A stretch of 58,449 nucleotides of DNA from Flavobacterium sp. (GCA_030153045.1 JASLID010000052.1:1-58449); one strand, 5' to 3'; counted from the stretch's first letter, positions 17,274 through 26,588 are shown. The notes: generated by a model from the letters alone, not told the origin. Numbers and translations: made by a program.

Positions 17274-18632
17274 ATGACTAAATTTTTAATCACGTTAATT
17301 CTTTTCACTTCCGTCTTTTCATTTGCATCTGAAAATAATTCAATTTCTGGCAAAATCAAGAATCACACACATAATAAAATTATTGTTAAAGGAGAAAATT
17401 ACAATATTGAAATTGATATAAATCAAAGTGGAGAATTTAAAAAGAATTTTGATTTAAAATATACTGGGGTTTATAACTTGTATTTCAACGACAAGCAATT
17501 CAAAATTTATCTTACAAACGGCAGTAAGATAAATTTAAAAGTTGACGAAAAAAACCTTGAAAATAGTTTAATTTTTGGAGGAGATAATGCTATCGAAAAT
17601 AATTATCTTAAAAAGAAAGAAGATGTTTTCAATAAGGTAATAGGTACTGAAGAAAAATTATACCGTTTAAACGAAAATGATTTTTTAGAAAAATTGAAGT
17701 TATGGAAATCTGAAGTTTTAAATCTTTATAATTCTACAAAATTTAAAGATACTTATTTTAAAAATCATGAAATTAAAAATATAGATTACACTGAATCTTA
17801 TTTCTTAAACATTTTTAGTAGATTTCATTATACTGATGATGGAAAGTTAGATTTGTCTGAAAATTATCCAAAAAATAAAATTGACATCAATTATGATTTT
17901 AATAATACCGAAGATTATCTGTTTTCGGAAATTTATTTAACTATGATTGATTCAGAATATTATAATCACATTCAAAGATTAATTAAAAATAGTACCCATT
18001 CTGAAATTAAAATTAAAATTGAAGAAATCAAAAAAATCAATAATCAATATTTAAAAGATAAAATTATTAAAAGCCTAACAGGTAATATTAAACCATCTAA
18101 TCCTGATTTAGATTATTTATATACAGAATTAATTAAACTTTCAAATGATGAAAATTTGAGTAACGAGATAACCGAAAAGTATCGTAATGTAAAAAGTTTA
18201 GTTAAAGGCGCCCAATCACCAACGTTTAACTTTGAAAATTTTGATGGCAGTTTAACCTCATTAGAAAATTTAAAAGGCAAATATATTTATATAGATATTT
18301 GGGCCACTTGGTGTGTGCCGTGTCTAAGGGAAATACCAAATTTAGAAAAATTACAAAAAGATTTTGAACATAAAAGCATCACTTTTGTAAGTATTTCTGT
18401 CGACAAAAAAACTGATCTTACTAAATGGAAAAAAATTATTGAAGAAAAAAAACTAGGTGGAGTTCAATTAATTTCGGATAATGAAAGAAAATCAGATTTT
18501 ATGCAAAAATATGCTGTAAGTAGTATACCTCGTTTCATCTTACTAGATCAAGAAGGAAAAATTATTGATGCCGATGCTCCTCGCCCATCAGATCCAAAAC
18601 TGATTCAAAAATTCACCGAATTAGGAATATAA
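17274..18632 (+). CDS. TlpA-family thiol-disulfide oxidoreductase, copy 2
   Basis: 452 residues with a signal peptide (MTKFLITLILFTSVFSFASE). Same architecture as copy 1: beta-rich N-terminal domain, helical middle, C-terminal thioredoxin fold. The active site is WATWCVPCLRE, first Cys at 347, so the Gly-Pro of copy 1 has become Val-Pro, which usually shifts redox potential. The body of the protein is well diverged and more Lys/Asn-rich, but the last 21 residues (ending RPSDPKLIQKFTELGI) are identical to copy 1. Tandem paralogue, probably not a pseudogene. Confidence 0.86.
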   Translation: MTKFLITLILFTSVFSFASENNSISGKIKNHTHNKIIVKGENYNIEIDINQSGEFKKNFDLKYTGVYNLYFNDKQFKIYLTNGSKINLKVDEKNLENSLIFGGDNAIENNYLKKKEDVFNKVIGTEEKLYRLNENDFLEKLKLWKSEVLNLYNSTKFKDTYFKNHEIKNIDYTESYFLNIFSRFHYTDDGKLDLSENYPKNKIDINYDFNNTEDYLFSEIYLTMIDSEYYNHIQRLIKNSTHSEIKIKIEEIKKINNQYLKDKIIKSLTGNIKPSNPDLDYLYTELIKLSNDENLSNEITEKYRNVKSLVKGAQSPTFNFENFDGSLTSLENLKGKYIYIDIWATWCVPCLREIPNLEKLQKDFEHKSITFVSISVDKKTDLTKWKKIIEEKKLGGVQLISDNERKSDFMQKYAVSSIPRFILLDQEGKIIDADAPRPSDPKLIQKFTELGI

Positions 18633-18638
18633 TTTTAT

Positions 18639-18669
18639 AAAAAGAGCTTCAAATTGAAGCTCTTTTTTA
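18639..18669. terminator. Bidirectional terminator between tlpA copy 2 and nnrD
   Basis: GAGCTTCAAATTGAAGCTC flanked by A and T runs, shared by converging genes. Its T-run reaches the nnrD stop codon. Confidence 0.85.
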
Positions 18670-19515
18670 TTTTTCTAAAGTTAGAAATGCTTTTCCTAAA
18701 TACCCAATAATATCCGAAGCAATAAACGCATGATGTCCCATTTCAGGAACTGCAATATCTGCTGTCAATCCGTGAAGGTAAACGCCTAAAATCGCCGCAT
18801 CTATTGGAGTATAATCCTGAGCTAAGAATCCTGCAATGATTCCCGTTAAAACATCTCCACTTCCAGCTGTGGCCAATGCTTGATTACCTGTAGCATTTTT
18901 AAAGACTTCTTCTCTGTCTACAATTTCAGTTGGAACACCTTTTACAACAACAATTACATTGTATTTTTTTGAGAAATTTTTGACTTTCTCCATTTTATCT
19001 TCCTCAGTTTCCCATCCTCCAATAAGTCGCTCTAACTCTTTATAATGTGGTGTCAAAACAGTATCCTTTGGTAACATTTCCAGCCATTCTTTATTCTGAG
19101 ATAAAATATTTAAACCATCAGCATCAATAACTAATGGAGATTTATTCATCTTCAAAAAATTAAAAAAAGCGTGTTGTGTATCCGAATGTAAACCCATTCC
19201 CATTCCTACACCAACCGATTTAGGCTCAATATCAAAATTTATAGCAGTGATATGATCTAAATAATCATCGGTGACAACCATAACTTCTGGAACTGCGGTT
19301 TGTACAATTTCATAACCGCATTTTGGAATAAAAGTGGTAACCAAACCGGCTCCCGATTTTAAACAGGCTTTCGCAGAAAGGCAAACCGAACCCATTTTTC
19401 CATAACTTCCCCCAATGATTAACGCATGTCCTTGAATTCCTTTATGAGAATTTTTATCGATGGGCTCGAATCTTCGGTTAACCTCTGACTTGTCAATTAA
19501 TTTATAATTTTCCAT
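18667..19515 (-). CDS. nnrD: ADP/ATP-dependent NAD(P)H-hydrate dehydratase
   Basis: Repairs hydrated NAD(P)H back to NAD(P)H. 282 residues, the YjeF C-terminal (ribokinase-like) domain alone, without the N-terminal epimerase found in the bifunctional Nnr. Conserved features are HALIIGGSYGKMGS (30-43), ADGLNIL (132-138), VLTPHYKELERL, and the catalytic ALATAGSGDVLTG with Asp221. Convergent with tlpA copy 2. A copy of its 3' end is stranded at 17106-17186. An epimerase gene is not in the window. Confidence 0.92.
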   Translation of the reverse strand: MENYKLIDKSEVNRRFEPIDKNSHKGIQGHALIIGGSYGKMGSVCLSAKACLKSGAGLVTTFIPKCGYEIVQTAVPEVMVVTDDYLDHITAINFDIEPKSVGVGMGMGLHSDTQHAFFNFLKMNKSPLVIDADGLNILSQNKEWLEMLPKDTVLTPHYKELERLIGGWETEEDKMEKVKNFSKKYNVIVVVKGVPTEIVDREEVFKNATGNQALATAGSGDVLTGIIAGFLAQDYTPIDAAILGVYLHGLTADIAVPEMGHHAFIASDIIGYLGKAFLTLEK

Positions 19516-19606
19516 ACTATAAATTTACGAAATATGTACTTCTAAAAATCAAATAATCAGCTGCTTAAAATATTTTTTTTGCAACAAGTTATTTTTAATT
19601 TAAAAA

Positions 19607-19732
19607 ATGAGTACATTTGTTTTAATGTTGAGTAACAATAGCACATATAATCTTTTTGCTACAGCCGAATTATCGGTTGCATCTTTTGCTACAACAACAT
19701 CTACTACAACTACAACCCCTTCTGGGGTATAA
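19607..19732 (+). CDS. thrL: Threonine-rich leader peptide of the thr operon
   Basis: A 41-codon ORF whose product ends ATTTSTTTTTPSGV: eight of residues 29-37 are threonine, with a serine between. It lies 164 bases before thrA and is followed by two hairpins, the arrangement of amino-acid attenuation. No isoleucine codons occur, unlike E. coli thrL, which would make the sensor threonine-only. The start is uncertain: an in-frame ATG at 19625 follows a TACATTTG -7-like element (19612-19619) and would give a 35-residue, nearly leaderless version. Confidence 0.85.
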   Translation: MSTFVLMLSNNSTYNLFATAELSVASFATTTSTTTTTPSGV

Positions 19733-19759
19733 TTATTACATATAATCCATCGTACCTAC

Positions 19760-19777
19760 GTGTTATTTTTATAACAC
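19760..19777 (+). promoter_or_regulatory. thr leader hairpin upstream of the attenuator
   Basis: GTGTTAT-TTTT-ATAACAC, a 7-bp stem beginning 28 bases after the leader stop codon; immediately upstream CGTACCTACG is also self-complementary. It would act as a pausing or alternative structure in the leader RNA. Confidence 0.6.
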
Positions 19778-19783
19778 AGACTA

Positions 19784-19820
19784 AGTTGTTTTAAACAACT
19801 CAATTTTCATTTTATTTTAA
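19784..19820 (+). terminator. thr operon attenuator (intrinsic terminator)
   Basis: AGTTGT-TTTAA-ACAACT followed by a T-rich run (TTTTCATTTTATTTT). The 5' arm AGTTGT is also complementary to ACAACT inside the Thr codon run (19706-19711), so ribosome position over those codons could decide whether the arm is free. The mechanism is inferred. Confidence 0.65.
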
Positions 19821-19895
19821 TAATCAAATCATAATTCAATTGTTCTGTAACAAACAAAAGAGCAATCAATATGATTTATATAAAACCGACAGATC

Positions 19896-22337
19896 ATGAA
19901 AGTTTTAAAATTTGGGGGCTCATCAGTAGCCAACTGTAATAATATAATACAATCGATATCCATCATAAAAGAAAAAGCAGGCAAAAAGATAGTTGTAGTA
20001 TCTGCTTTAGGAGGTGTTACAGATGCTTTAGTTGATCTCATTAATAAAGCAAAAAATAAAGACGGTAGTTATAAAATCCTTCTTTTGGAAATCAAACAGA
20101 GACATTTAGAAACGGTGAGCGATCTTTTGCCAAAAGAAAATCAAAACAATATAAACCACTATATTGATGAATCTTTTAATCATTTGGCTTCTTTATTGGA
20201 AGGCTGTTATCTCTTAGGAGAATTATCCGGAAAAACAACAGACACTATTTTAGCTTATGGGGAATTGCTCTCTTCCAGAATTATTTATGAAAAACTAAAG
20301 CTAACAGGTTCTAAAGTCGTTTATGCAGACAGCCGTGAATTTATTAAAACAGATGTGAATTTTGGTCACGCTGCTGTAAATTTCGAAACTACCGATTTTC
20401 TTATTCAATACTTTTTTGATAAAAATCAAGCCGAAATTACTATTATGCCCGGCTTTATAGCTGAAGACAATAATGGCAATACTACTACTCTGGGACGTGG
20501 AGGATCAGATTATACAGCAGCCATAATAGCAGCAGCATTAGATGCGGAACAACTTGAAATATGGACAGACGTCAGCGGTATGTTTACTGCCAATCCAAAA
20601 ATAGTAAAACAAGCCAAACCCATTCCGTATATAACATACAATGAAGCAATGGAACTTTCTCATTTTGGTGCCAAAGTACTCTATGCACCAACAATTCAAC
20701 CTGTTTTGAATAAGCAAATCCCTATTTATATTAAGAACACATTTGCTCCTGAAGAATCAGGGACTTTAATCACAAATGAAAATACTCAAAATAGCAATCC
20801 TATAAAAGGAATTAGCCATATCGAAAACATTGCCTTAATCACATTAGAAGGTTCCGGCCTTATTGGTGTTTTGGGCGCTTCAAAAAGACTTTTTGGCGCT
20901 ATTGCAAAAGAAAGTATCAATGTCATTTTTATTACTCAGGCTTCTTCTGAACATTCTATCTGCATAGGTATTTCCGACAATGAAGTTAAAAAAGCCAAAC
21001 AGGCAATTGATGCAGAATTTCAACATGAAATAAAACAGCTAAAAATTAAACCTTCGATGGTTGAGGAAAATCTCAGTATCATCGCTTTAGTTGGTGAAAA
21101 CATGAAAAGCCATCAAGGTTTGAGTGGAAAAATGTTCAGTACTCTTGGCAAAAACAATGTCAATATCAGAGCCATAGCACAAGGGGCTTCTGAAAGAAAT
21201 ATCTCGGCCGTAATTAATCAAAAAGACGTTAAGAAAGCCCTAAACACTTTGCATGAAAAATTCTTTGAAGACAATACAAAACAATTGAATCTTTTTATAA
21301 TTGGCGTGGGTAATGTAGGCGGAAAATTTATTGAGCAAATTCATCAGCAAAAAAAATATTTAAGAGAGGCTTTAAAAATTAATGTCCGGGTAATTGCCAT
21401 ATCCAATTCTAAAAAAATGCATTTTGATGAAGACGGCATTCACTTGAATAATTGGGAAGAATTACTAAAAAACGGAGACGATTCTTGTATAAACGAGTTC
21501 ATTTCAAGAGTTGAGAAACTAAACTTACGCAACAGCATTTTTATTGACAATACTGCAAATTCAACTATTGCTGGTATTTACGATCAGTTTTTAAAGCAAA
21601 GCGTAGCGGTTGTGACATGCAATAAAATAGCTTGTTCTTCAGAATTTGAAAATTATCAAAATTTAAAATTACTATCTAAAAAATACAACGCGCCTTTTCT
21701 ATTTGAAACCAATGTGGGTGCTGGTTTACCAATTATTGACACCCTTAAAAATTTAATAGCTTCGGGTGATAAAGTGCATAAGATTCAAGCCGTATTGTCT
21801 GGTAGTTTGAACTTTATTTTCAATAATTTCAACAACGACAACAGCTTTCATAATGTAGTCAATCAAGCTAAAGAAGAAGGATACACTGAACCAGATCCTA
21901 AAATTGATTTAAGCGGTGTTGATGTCATGCGAAAAATATTAATTCTTATTCGCGAAAGCGGTTACCAAATGGAAATTGAAGATATTAAAAACGAATCGTT
22001 TCTACCTGCAGCATCATTGGAAGCAGAATCAATCTCAGATTTTTTTAATTCTTTAAAAACCAATGCTTCTCATTTTGAAAGTTTGTATGCCGCGTCTTCA
22101 CAGAAGGAATGCCGCTTGAAATATGTGGCTCAATTTGAAAACGGAAAAGCGAATGTAGGATTGCAATTCATCGAGAAAGAACATCCTTTTTACAATCTGG
22201 AAGGAAAGGACAACATCGTTTTGTTTTATACAGACAGGTACTCAGAGCAACCCTTATTAATTAAAGGAGCCGGCGCAGGAGCTGCGGTTACAGCTTCAGG
22301 AATTTTTGCAGATGTAATTAGAATTGGTAATATTTAA
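19896..22337 (+). CDS. thrA: Bifunctional aspartate kinase / homoserine dehydrogenase
   Basis: Catalyses the first and third steps from aspartate to threonine. The N-terminal aspartokinase opens MKVLKFGGSSVAN with TTTLGRGGSDYTA further in. A central regulatory ACT region follows (GVLGASKRLFGAIAKESINV and NIRAIAQGASERNISAV). The C-terminal homoserine dehydrogenase has the Rossmann motif IIGVGNVGGKFIEQ and the catalytic stretch EGYTEPDPKIDLSGVDV. 813 residues is the usual length. First structural gene of thrABC, 12 bases from thrB, preceded by a threonine leader and attenuator; ACT domains suggest additional feedback inhibition. Confidence 0.96.
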   Translation: MKVLKFGGSSVANCNNIIQSISIIKEKAGKKIVVVSALGGVTDALVDLINKAKNKDGSYKILLLEIKQRHLETVSDLLPKENQNNINHYIDESFNHLASLLEGCYLLGELSGKTTDTILAYGELLSSRIIYEKLKLTGSKVVYADSREFIKTDVNFGHAAVNFETTDFLIQYFFDKNQAEITIMPGFIAEDNNGNTTTLGRGGSDYTAAIIAAALDAEQLEIWTDVSGMFTANPKIVKQAKPIPYITYNEAMELSHFGAKVLYAPTIQPVLNKQIPIYIKNTFAPEESGTLITNENTQNSNPIKGISHIENIALITLEGSGLIGVLGASKRLFGAIAKESINVIFITQASSEHSICIGISDNEVKKAKQAIDAEFQHEIKQLKIKPSMVEENLSIIALVGENMKSHQGLSGKMFSTLGKNNVNIRAIAQGASERNISAVINQKDVKKALNTLHEKFFEDNTKQLNLFIIGVGNVGGKFIEQIHQQKKYLREALKINVRVIAISNSKKMHFDEDGIHLNNWEELLKNGDDSCINEFISRVEKLNLRNSIFIDNTANSTIAGIYDQFLKQSVAVVTCNKIACSSEFENYQNLKLLSKKYNAPFLFETNVGAGLPIIDTLKNLIASGDKVHKIQAVLSGSLNFIFNNFNNDNSFHNVVNQAKEEGYTEPDPKIDLSGVDVMRKILILIRESGYQMEIEDIKNESFLPAASLEAESISDFFNSLKTNASHFESLYAASSQKECRLKYVAQFENGKANVGLQFIEKEHPFYNLEGKDNIVLFYTDRYSEQPLLIKGAGAGAAVTASGIFADVIRIGNI

Positions 22338-22348
22338 TTCAGAAGAAA

Positions 22349-23272
22349 ATGACAACAATAAAACTTTTTTGCCCAGCTACTGTAGCCAATTTATCTTGCG
22401 GATTTGACGTTCTTGGTTTATGCCTTGATACTATTGGCGACGAAATGATTATCCGTAAAACAACAGAAAAAGGAATTCGGATTACAAAAATAACTGGAGC
22501 CAATTTGCCTTTGGAAATAGAAAAAAATGTTGCTGGTGTCGCAGCCAGAGCAATACTCGATGCTATTAATCCGGATTTTGGTTTTGAAATTGAAATTCAT
22601 AAAAAAATAAAAGCCGGAAGTGGAATTGGAAGTTCTGCCGCAAGTGCTGCTGGTGCTGTATTTGGCATAAATGAATTGATGGGAAGACCTTTTTCAAGAA
22701 AAGAATTGGTCCATTTTGCCATGAAAGGAGAAGCCTTAGCCAGCGGCAGCGAACATGCAGACAATGTGGCTCCTGTCCTTTTGGGTGGATTTACGTTAGT
22801 GAGAGGTTATAATCCTTTAGACATTGTAAGAATTGAAAGTCCATCCGAATTATTCGTCACCGTAATTCATCCTCAAATTGAATTGAAAACGTCAGAAATG
22901 AGAGCTGTGTTGGAACCAATGATTTCACTAAAAAGTGCCATAAGTCAATGGGGAAATCTGGGCGGATTTATAGCTGGATTATATACCAGTGATTATGATT
23001 TAATACATCGCTCATTACATGATGAAATTATTGAACCTTTGAGAGGGAAATTTATTCCTAATTTTGAACTAATCAAAAAAGCTGCTTTAGAGAACGGTGC
23101 TTTAGGTGCTGGAATTTCTGGATCTGGACCATCCATTTTTGCTTTAAGTAAAGGATTGGAAAATGCTAAAAAAGTGGCTTATGCTATGAATGCAATCTAT
23201 GCAAAAACTGAAATTCCTTTTGAGATTCATATATCAAAAATAAATCCTGAGGGAATAAAAATAATCCATTAA
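22349..23272 (+). CDS. thrB: Homoserine kinase
   Basis: GHMP kinase that phosphorylates homoserine, 307 residues. Typical motifs: opening PATVANLSCGFDVLGLCL, the phosphate-binding loop KAGSGIGSSAASAAGAV and C-terminal GALGAGISGSGPSIFAL. It sits between thrA (11-base gap) and thrC (18-base gap) on the same strand and presumably the same transcript. Function is certain from motif set and context. Confidence 0.96.
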   Translation: MTTIKLFCPATVANLSCGFDVLGLCLDTIGDEMIIRKTTEKGIRITKITGANLPLEIEKNVAGVAARAILDAINPDFGFEIEIHKKIKAGSGIGSSAASAAGAVFGINELMGRPFSRKELVHFAMKGEALASGSEHADNVAPVLLGGFTLVRGYNPLDIVRIESPSELFVTVIHPQIELKTSEMRAVLEPMISLKSAISQWGNLGGFIAGLYTSDYDLIHRSLHDEIIEPLRGKFIPNFELIKKAALENGALGAGISGSGPSIFALSKGLENAKKVAYAMNAIYAKTEIPFEIHISKINPEGIKIIH

Positions 23273-23290
23273 TAAAAATTATTTTAGAAA

Positions 23291-24589
23291 ATGAAATATT
23301 ACAGTCTAAACAATAAAAATCAAAAAGTGACTTTTCAAGAAGCGGTTGTTAATGGATTAGCCCCTGATAACGGTTTGTATTTTCCTGAGAACATTACTCC
23401 ACTTCCACCCTATTTTTATGAAACAATTGAAAATTTAAGTAATGAAGAAATTGCCTTTCAGGTAATCCATCCATTCATTGAGGATGAAATTTCAGAAACC
23501 GCTTTAAAGCAAATTATAAAAGAAACATTGAGTTTTAATTTTCCTGTTGTTCCTGTAGAATCAGCTATTTTTTCTCTAGAACTCTATCATGGTCCAACCA
23601 TGGCTTTTAAAGATGTTGGAGCTAGATTCATGTCGCGTTGCTTGGAATATTTCAATCAAAAAAGCGATAAAAAAGTAACTGTACTCGTGGCCACTTCCGG
23701 TGATACTGGAGGTGCCGTTGCTAATGGTTTTTTAGGTGCTAAAAACGTAGATGTTGTTATCCTTTATCCAAGCGGAAAAGTGAGTGATTTTCAAGAATTA
23801 CAACTGACCACTTTGGGCCAAAACATTACAGCACTTGAAGTAAACGGAACTTTCGATGATTGTCAGGATATGGTAAAAAAAGCATTTTTAGATCCGGAGC
23901 TTAAGCCTAAGAATCTCACATCGGCCAATTCTATAAATATTGCCCGCTGGCTACCTCAAATGTTTTATTTTTTCTTTGGGTATAAGGAATTAAAAAAGTT
24001 GAGCAAACCAATTATCATTTCGTGTCCGAGTGGTAATTTTGGAAATATTTGTGCTGGAATCATGGCCAAACGTCTTGGATTACCTATAGCACATTTTGTT
24101 GCTGCAACGAATATAAATGATACGGTGCCAAGATTTATTGAAAAAGGAAATTATGAACCAAACCCAACAATGGCCACTATTTCAAACGCAATGGATGTAA
24201 GCAATCCGAGTAATTTTGTTCGCATTCAGGAGTTATACAACAACGACTTAAATTTGTTTAAAAAAGATTTTTCTGCTTTTGCATTTACCGATGAAGAAAC
24301 AAAAACAGCTATGCAGCATGTGTATCATCAGCAACAATACATAACGGAACCACACGGAGCAATTGGTTATTTAGGACTAAAAAAAGAATTAGCCCAACAG
24401 CCCAACAGCATTGGTCTTTTTCTGGAGACAGCGCATCCAATCAAGTTTTCAGACATTGTTGAATCGAATTTGAAGATAAAACTTCCCATTCCTCAGCAAA
24501 TAAAAAGTCTGTTGAATAAAGAAAAAACAAGCGTAAAAATCAAAACCTATCAAGAGCTGAAAGATTATTTAAACAAAGAAACATCGTAA
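23291..24589 (+). CDS. thrC: Threonine synthase
   Basis: PLP enzyme converting O-phosphohomoserine to threonine, 432 residues. The N-terminal NGLAPDNGLYFPE is typical; the PLP lysine lies in GPTMAFKDVGARFM; ATSGDTGGAVANGF and CPSGNFGNICAG bind cofactor phosphate. Last gene of thrABC. No clear terminator follows; gcvT has its own promoter 22 bases downstream of the stop. Confidence 0.96.
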   Translation: MKYYSLNNKNQKVTFQEAVVNGLAPDNGLYFPENITPLPPYFYETIENLSNEEIAFQVIHPFIEDEISETALKQIIKETLSFNFPVVPVESAIFSLELYHGPTMAFKDVGARFMSRCLEYFNQKSDKKVTVLVATSGDTGGAVANGFLGAKNVDVVILYPSGKVSDFQELQLTTLGQNITALEVNGTFDDCQDMVKKAFLDPELKPKNLTSANSINIARWLPQMFYFFFGYKELKKLSKPIIISCPSGNFGNICAGIMAKRLGLPIAHFVAATNINDTVPRFIEKGNYEPNPTMATISNAMDVSNPSNFVRIQELYNNDLNLFKKDFSAFAFTDEETKTAMQHVYHQQQYITEPHGAIGYLGLKKELAQQPNSIGLFLETAHPIKFSDIVESNLKIKLPIPQQIKSLLNKEKTSVKIKTYQELKDYLNKETS

Positions 24590-24611
24590 TGAATTTACCA
24601 TTTTATCTCTT

Positions 24612-24641
24612 TTGTCACTACGCAAAAAATCAATACATTTG
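24612..24641 (+). promoter_or_regulatory. gcvT promoter
   Basis: TTG, 19-base spacer, TACATTTG: a full consensus Bacteroidota promoter. The predicted start site is about 20 bases before the gcvT ATG. Confidence 0.7.
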
Positions 24642-24669
24642 CGTTCAAAATTAAACAACCTACATAACA

Positions 24670-25752
24670 ATGAAAAATACAGCATTAACAAAAATTCACG
24701 AAAGTTTAGGCGCTAAAATGGTTCCGTTTGCAGGCTACAATATGCCTGTCCAATATGAAGGCGTAAACGCAGAACACGAAACCGTTCGTAACGGTGTAGG
24801 TGTTTTTGATGTTTCTCACATGGGTGAATTCTTTTTGAAAGGTGAAAATGCTTTGGCATTAATCCAAAAAGTAACATCAAATGACGCTTCAAAACTAGTG
24901 GATGGTAAAGCACAATATTCTTGTTTGCCAAACAACGAAGGTGGAATTGTTGATGATTTAATCGTTTATAAAATAGCAGACAATCACTATATGTTAGTGG
25001 TTAATGCTTCAAATATAGAAAAAGACTGGAACTGGATTTCATCTCACAACGATTTGGGAGTTGACATGCAAAACCTATCTGATGGCTATTCATTATTAGC
25101 TATTCAGGGACCAAAGGCTGCAGAAGCGATGCAATCATTGACATCAATTGATTTAGCGAACATGCCTTACTATTCTTTCCAAATTGGTGAGTTTGCAGGT
25201 GTAAAAGACGTTACGGTTTCTGCAACAGGATACACTGGTTCAGGAGGTTTCGAAATTTATTTCAAAAATGAAGATGCTGAAACGATTTGGAACAAAGTAT
25301 TCGAAGCAGGTGCTCCTTTCGGAATCAAACCAATTGGATTAGCCGCTCGTGATACTTTGCGTTTGGAAATGGGATTCTGTTTGTATGGGAACGATATTAA
25401 CGACACTACTTCTCCGTTAGAAGCTGGATTAGGTTGGATTACAAAATTCGATAAAGAATTTACGAATTCGGCTAACTTGAAAAAACAAAAAGAAGAAGGA
25501 GTTTCTAAGAAACTAGTTGCTTTTGAAATGCAAGAACGTGCAGTGCCACGTCACGATTACGAAATCGTTGACGCATCAGGAAATGTAATCGGAATTGTAA
25601 CTTCTGGAACAATGTCACCTTCTATGAATGTTGGAATTGGTTTAGGTTATGTTCCTACCTCTTTATCGACAGTAGACAGCGAAATTTTCATCAGAATCAG
25701 AAAAAATGATGTTCCTGCTAAAGTGGTAAAATTGCCTTTTTACAAGAAATAA
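24670..25752 (+). CDS. gcvT: Glycine cleavage system T protein (aminomethyltransferase)
   Basis: Transfers the methylene of lipoyl-bound aminomethyl to tetrahydrofolate and releases ammonia. 360 residues with family features GAKMVPFAGYNMPVQYEG, VFDVSHMGEF, VSATGYTGSGGFEIYF and LEAGLGWITKFDK. gcvH and gcvP are not in the window, so glycine cleavage is genetically scattered here. Preceded by its own good promoter; yebC follows after 71 bases with a separate -7 element. Confidence 0.95.
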   Translation: MKNTALTKIHESLGAKMVPFAGYNMPVQYEGVNAEHETVRNGVGVFDVSHMGEFFLKGENALALIQKVTSNDASKLVDGKAQYSCLPNNEGGIVDDLIVYKIADNHYMLVVNASNIEKDWNWISSHNDLGVDMQNLSDGYSLLAIQGPKAAEAMQSLTSIDLANMPYYSFQIGEFAGVKDVTVSATGYTGSGGFEIYFKNEDAETIWNKVFEAGAPFGIKPIGLAARDTLRLEMGFCLYGNDINDTTSPLEAGLGWITKFDKEFTNSANLKKQKEEGVSKKLVAFEMQERAVPRHDYEIVDASGNVIGIVTSGTMSPSMNVGIGLGYVPTSLSTVDSEIFIRIRKNDVPAKVVKLPFYKK

Positions 25753-25784
25753 GCATAAAATTTTTTAAAATAATTTTTAAGAAT

Positions 25785-25808
25785 TAATTTTGTTCCGAAT
25801 TATCGGAA
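25785..25808 (+). promoter_or_regulatory. yebC -7 element and initial palindrome
   Basis: TAATTTTG (exact -7 match) is followed at once by TTCCGA-ATTA-TCGGAA, a perfect 6-bp inverted repeat at the likely transcription start. No TTG is visible at -33. It could be an operator or a small 5' hairpin. Confidence 0.4.
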
Positions 25809-25823
25809 TTAAAAAGAATAGAA

Positions 25824-26537
25824 ATGGGAAGAGCGTTCGAATTTAGAAAAGCAAGAAAAATGAAACGTTGGTCAGCGATGGCAAAAACGTTTACAAGAAT
25901 AGGTAAAGATATCGTAATGGCCGTTAAAGAAGGCGGACCAAACCCTGAAACCAACTCACGTTTGAGAGCGGTAATTCAAAATGCGAAATCGGCTAATATG
26001 CCAAAAGATAACGTAGAACGCGCTATCAAAAAAGCATCAGATAAAGACACGGCCAACTTTAAAGAAGTTTTGTTTGAAGGATATGCTCCTCACGGAATCG
26101 CAATTCTAATTGAAACTGCTACTGATAATAACAACAGAACAGTTGCCAACATTAGAAGTTATTTCAACAAATGCAACGGAACTATGGGAACCCAAGGTTC
26201 TGTAGAATTCATGTTCGATCATACTTGTAACTTCCGTATTCCTGCTGAAGGACAAGATGTGGAAGAACTGGAATTAGAAATGATTGATTTTGGTGTAGAA
26301 GAAATCTTTGCTGATGAAGATGGTATTTTAATGTATGCCCCTTTTGAAAGTTTTGGTGCAATTCAAAAAGAATTAGAAAACAGAAACATGGAGATTTTAT
26401 CTTCTGGATTTGAAAGAATTCCGCAAATCACTAAAGAATTGACTCCGGATCAAGTAGCCGATGTAGAAAAATTATTAGAAAAAATTGAAGAAGACGATGA
26501 CGTGATGAACGTGTATCATACTATGGTTGAATTGTAA
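25824..26537 (+). CDS. YebC/PmpR/TACO1-family protein
   Basis: 237 residues. The start MGRAFEFRKARKMKRWSAMA and the conserved GGPNPETNSRLRAVIQNAK, NMPKDNVERAIKK and EGYAPHGIAIL define the family. Members have been described as DNA-binding regulators and, more recently, as ribosome-associated translation factors that relieve proline stalling; I cannot tell which applies from sequence alone. Single gene with its own terminator. Confidence 0.93.
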   Translation: MGRAFEFRKARKMKRWSAMAKTFTRIGKDIVMAVKEGGPNPETNSRLRAVIQNAKSANMPKDNVERAIKKASDKDTANFKEVLFEGYAPHGIAILIETATDNNNRTVANIRSYFNKCNGTMGTQGSVEFMFDHTCNFRIPAEGQDVEELELEMIDFGVEEIFADEDGILMYAPFESFGAIQKELENRNMEILSSGFERIPQITKELTPDQVADVEKLLEKIEEDDDVMNVYHTMVEL

Positions 26538-26558
26538 AATTCAATGCATCACAAAAAT

Positions 26559-26588
26559 TAAACTCCAGAGCAATCTGGAGTTTTTTGA
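26559..26588 (+). terminator. yebC terminator
   Basis: AACTCCAGA-GCAA-TCTGGAGTT followed by T6. The stem has the same sequence as the terminator at 28438 on the other side of the ABC gene. Confidence 0.88.
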
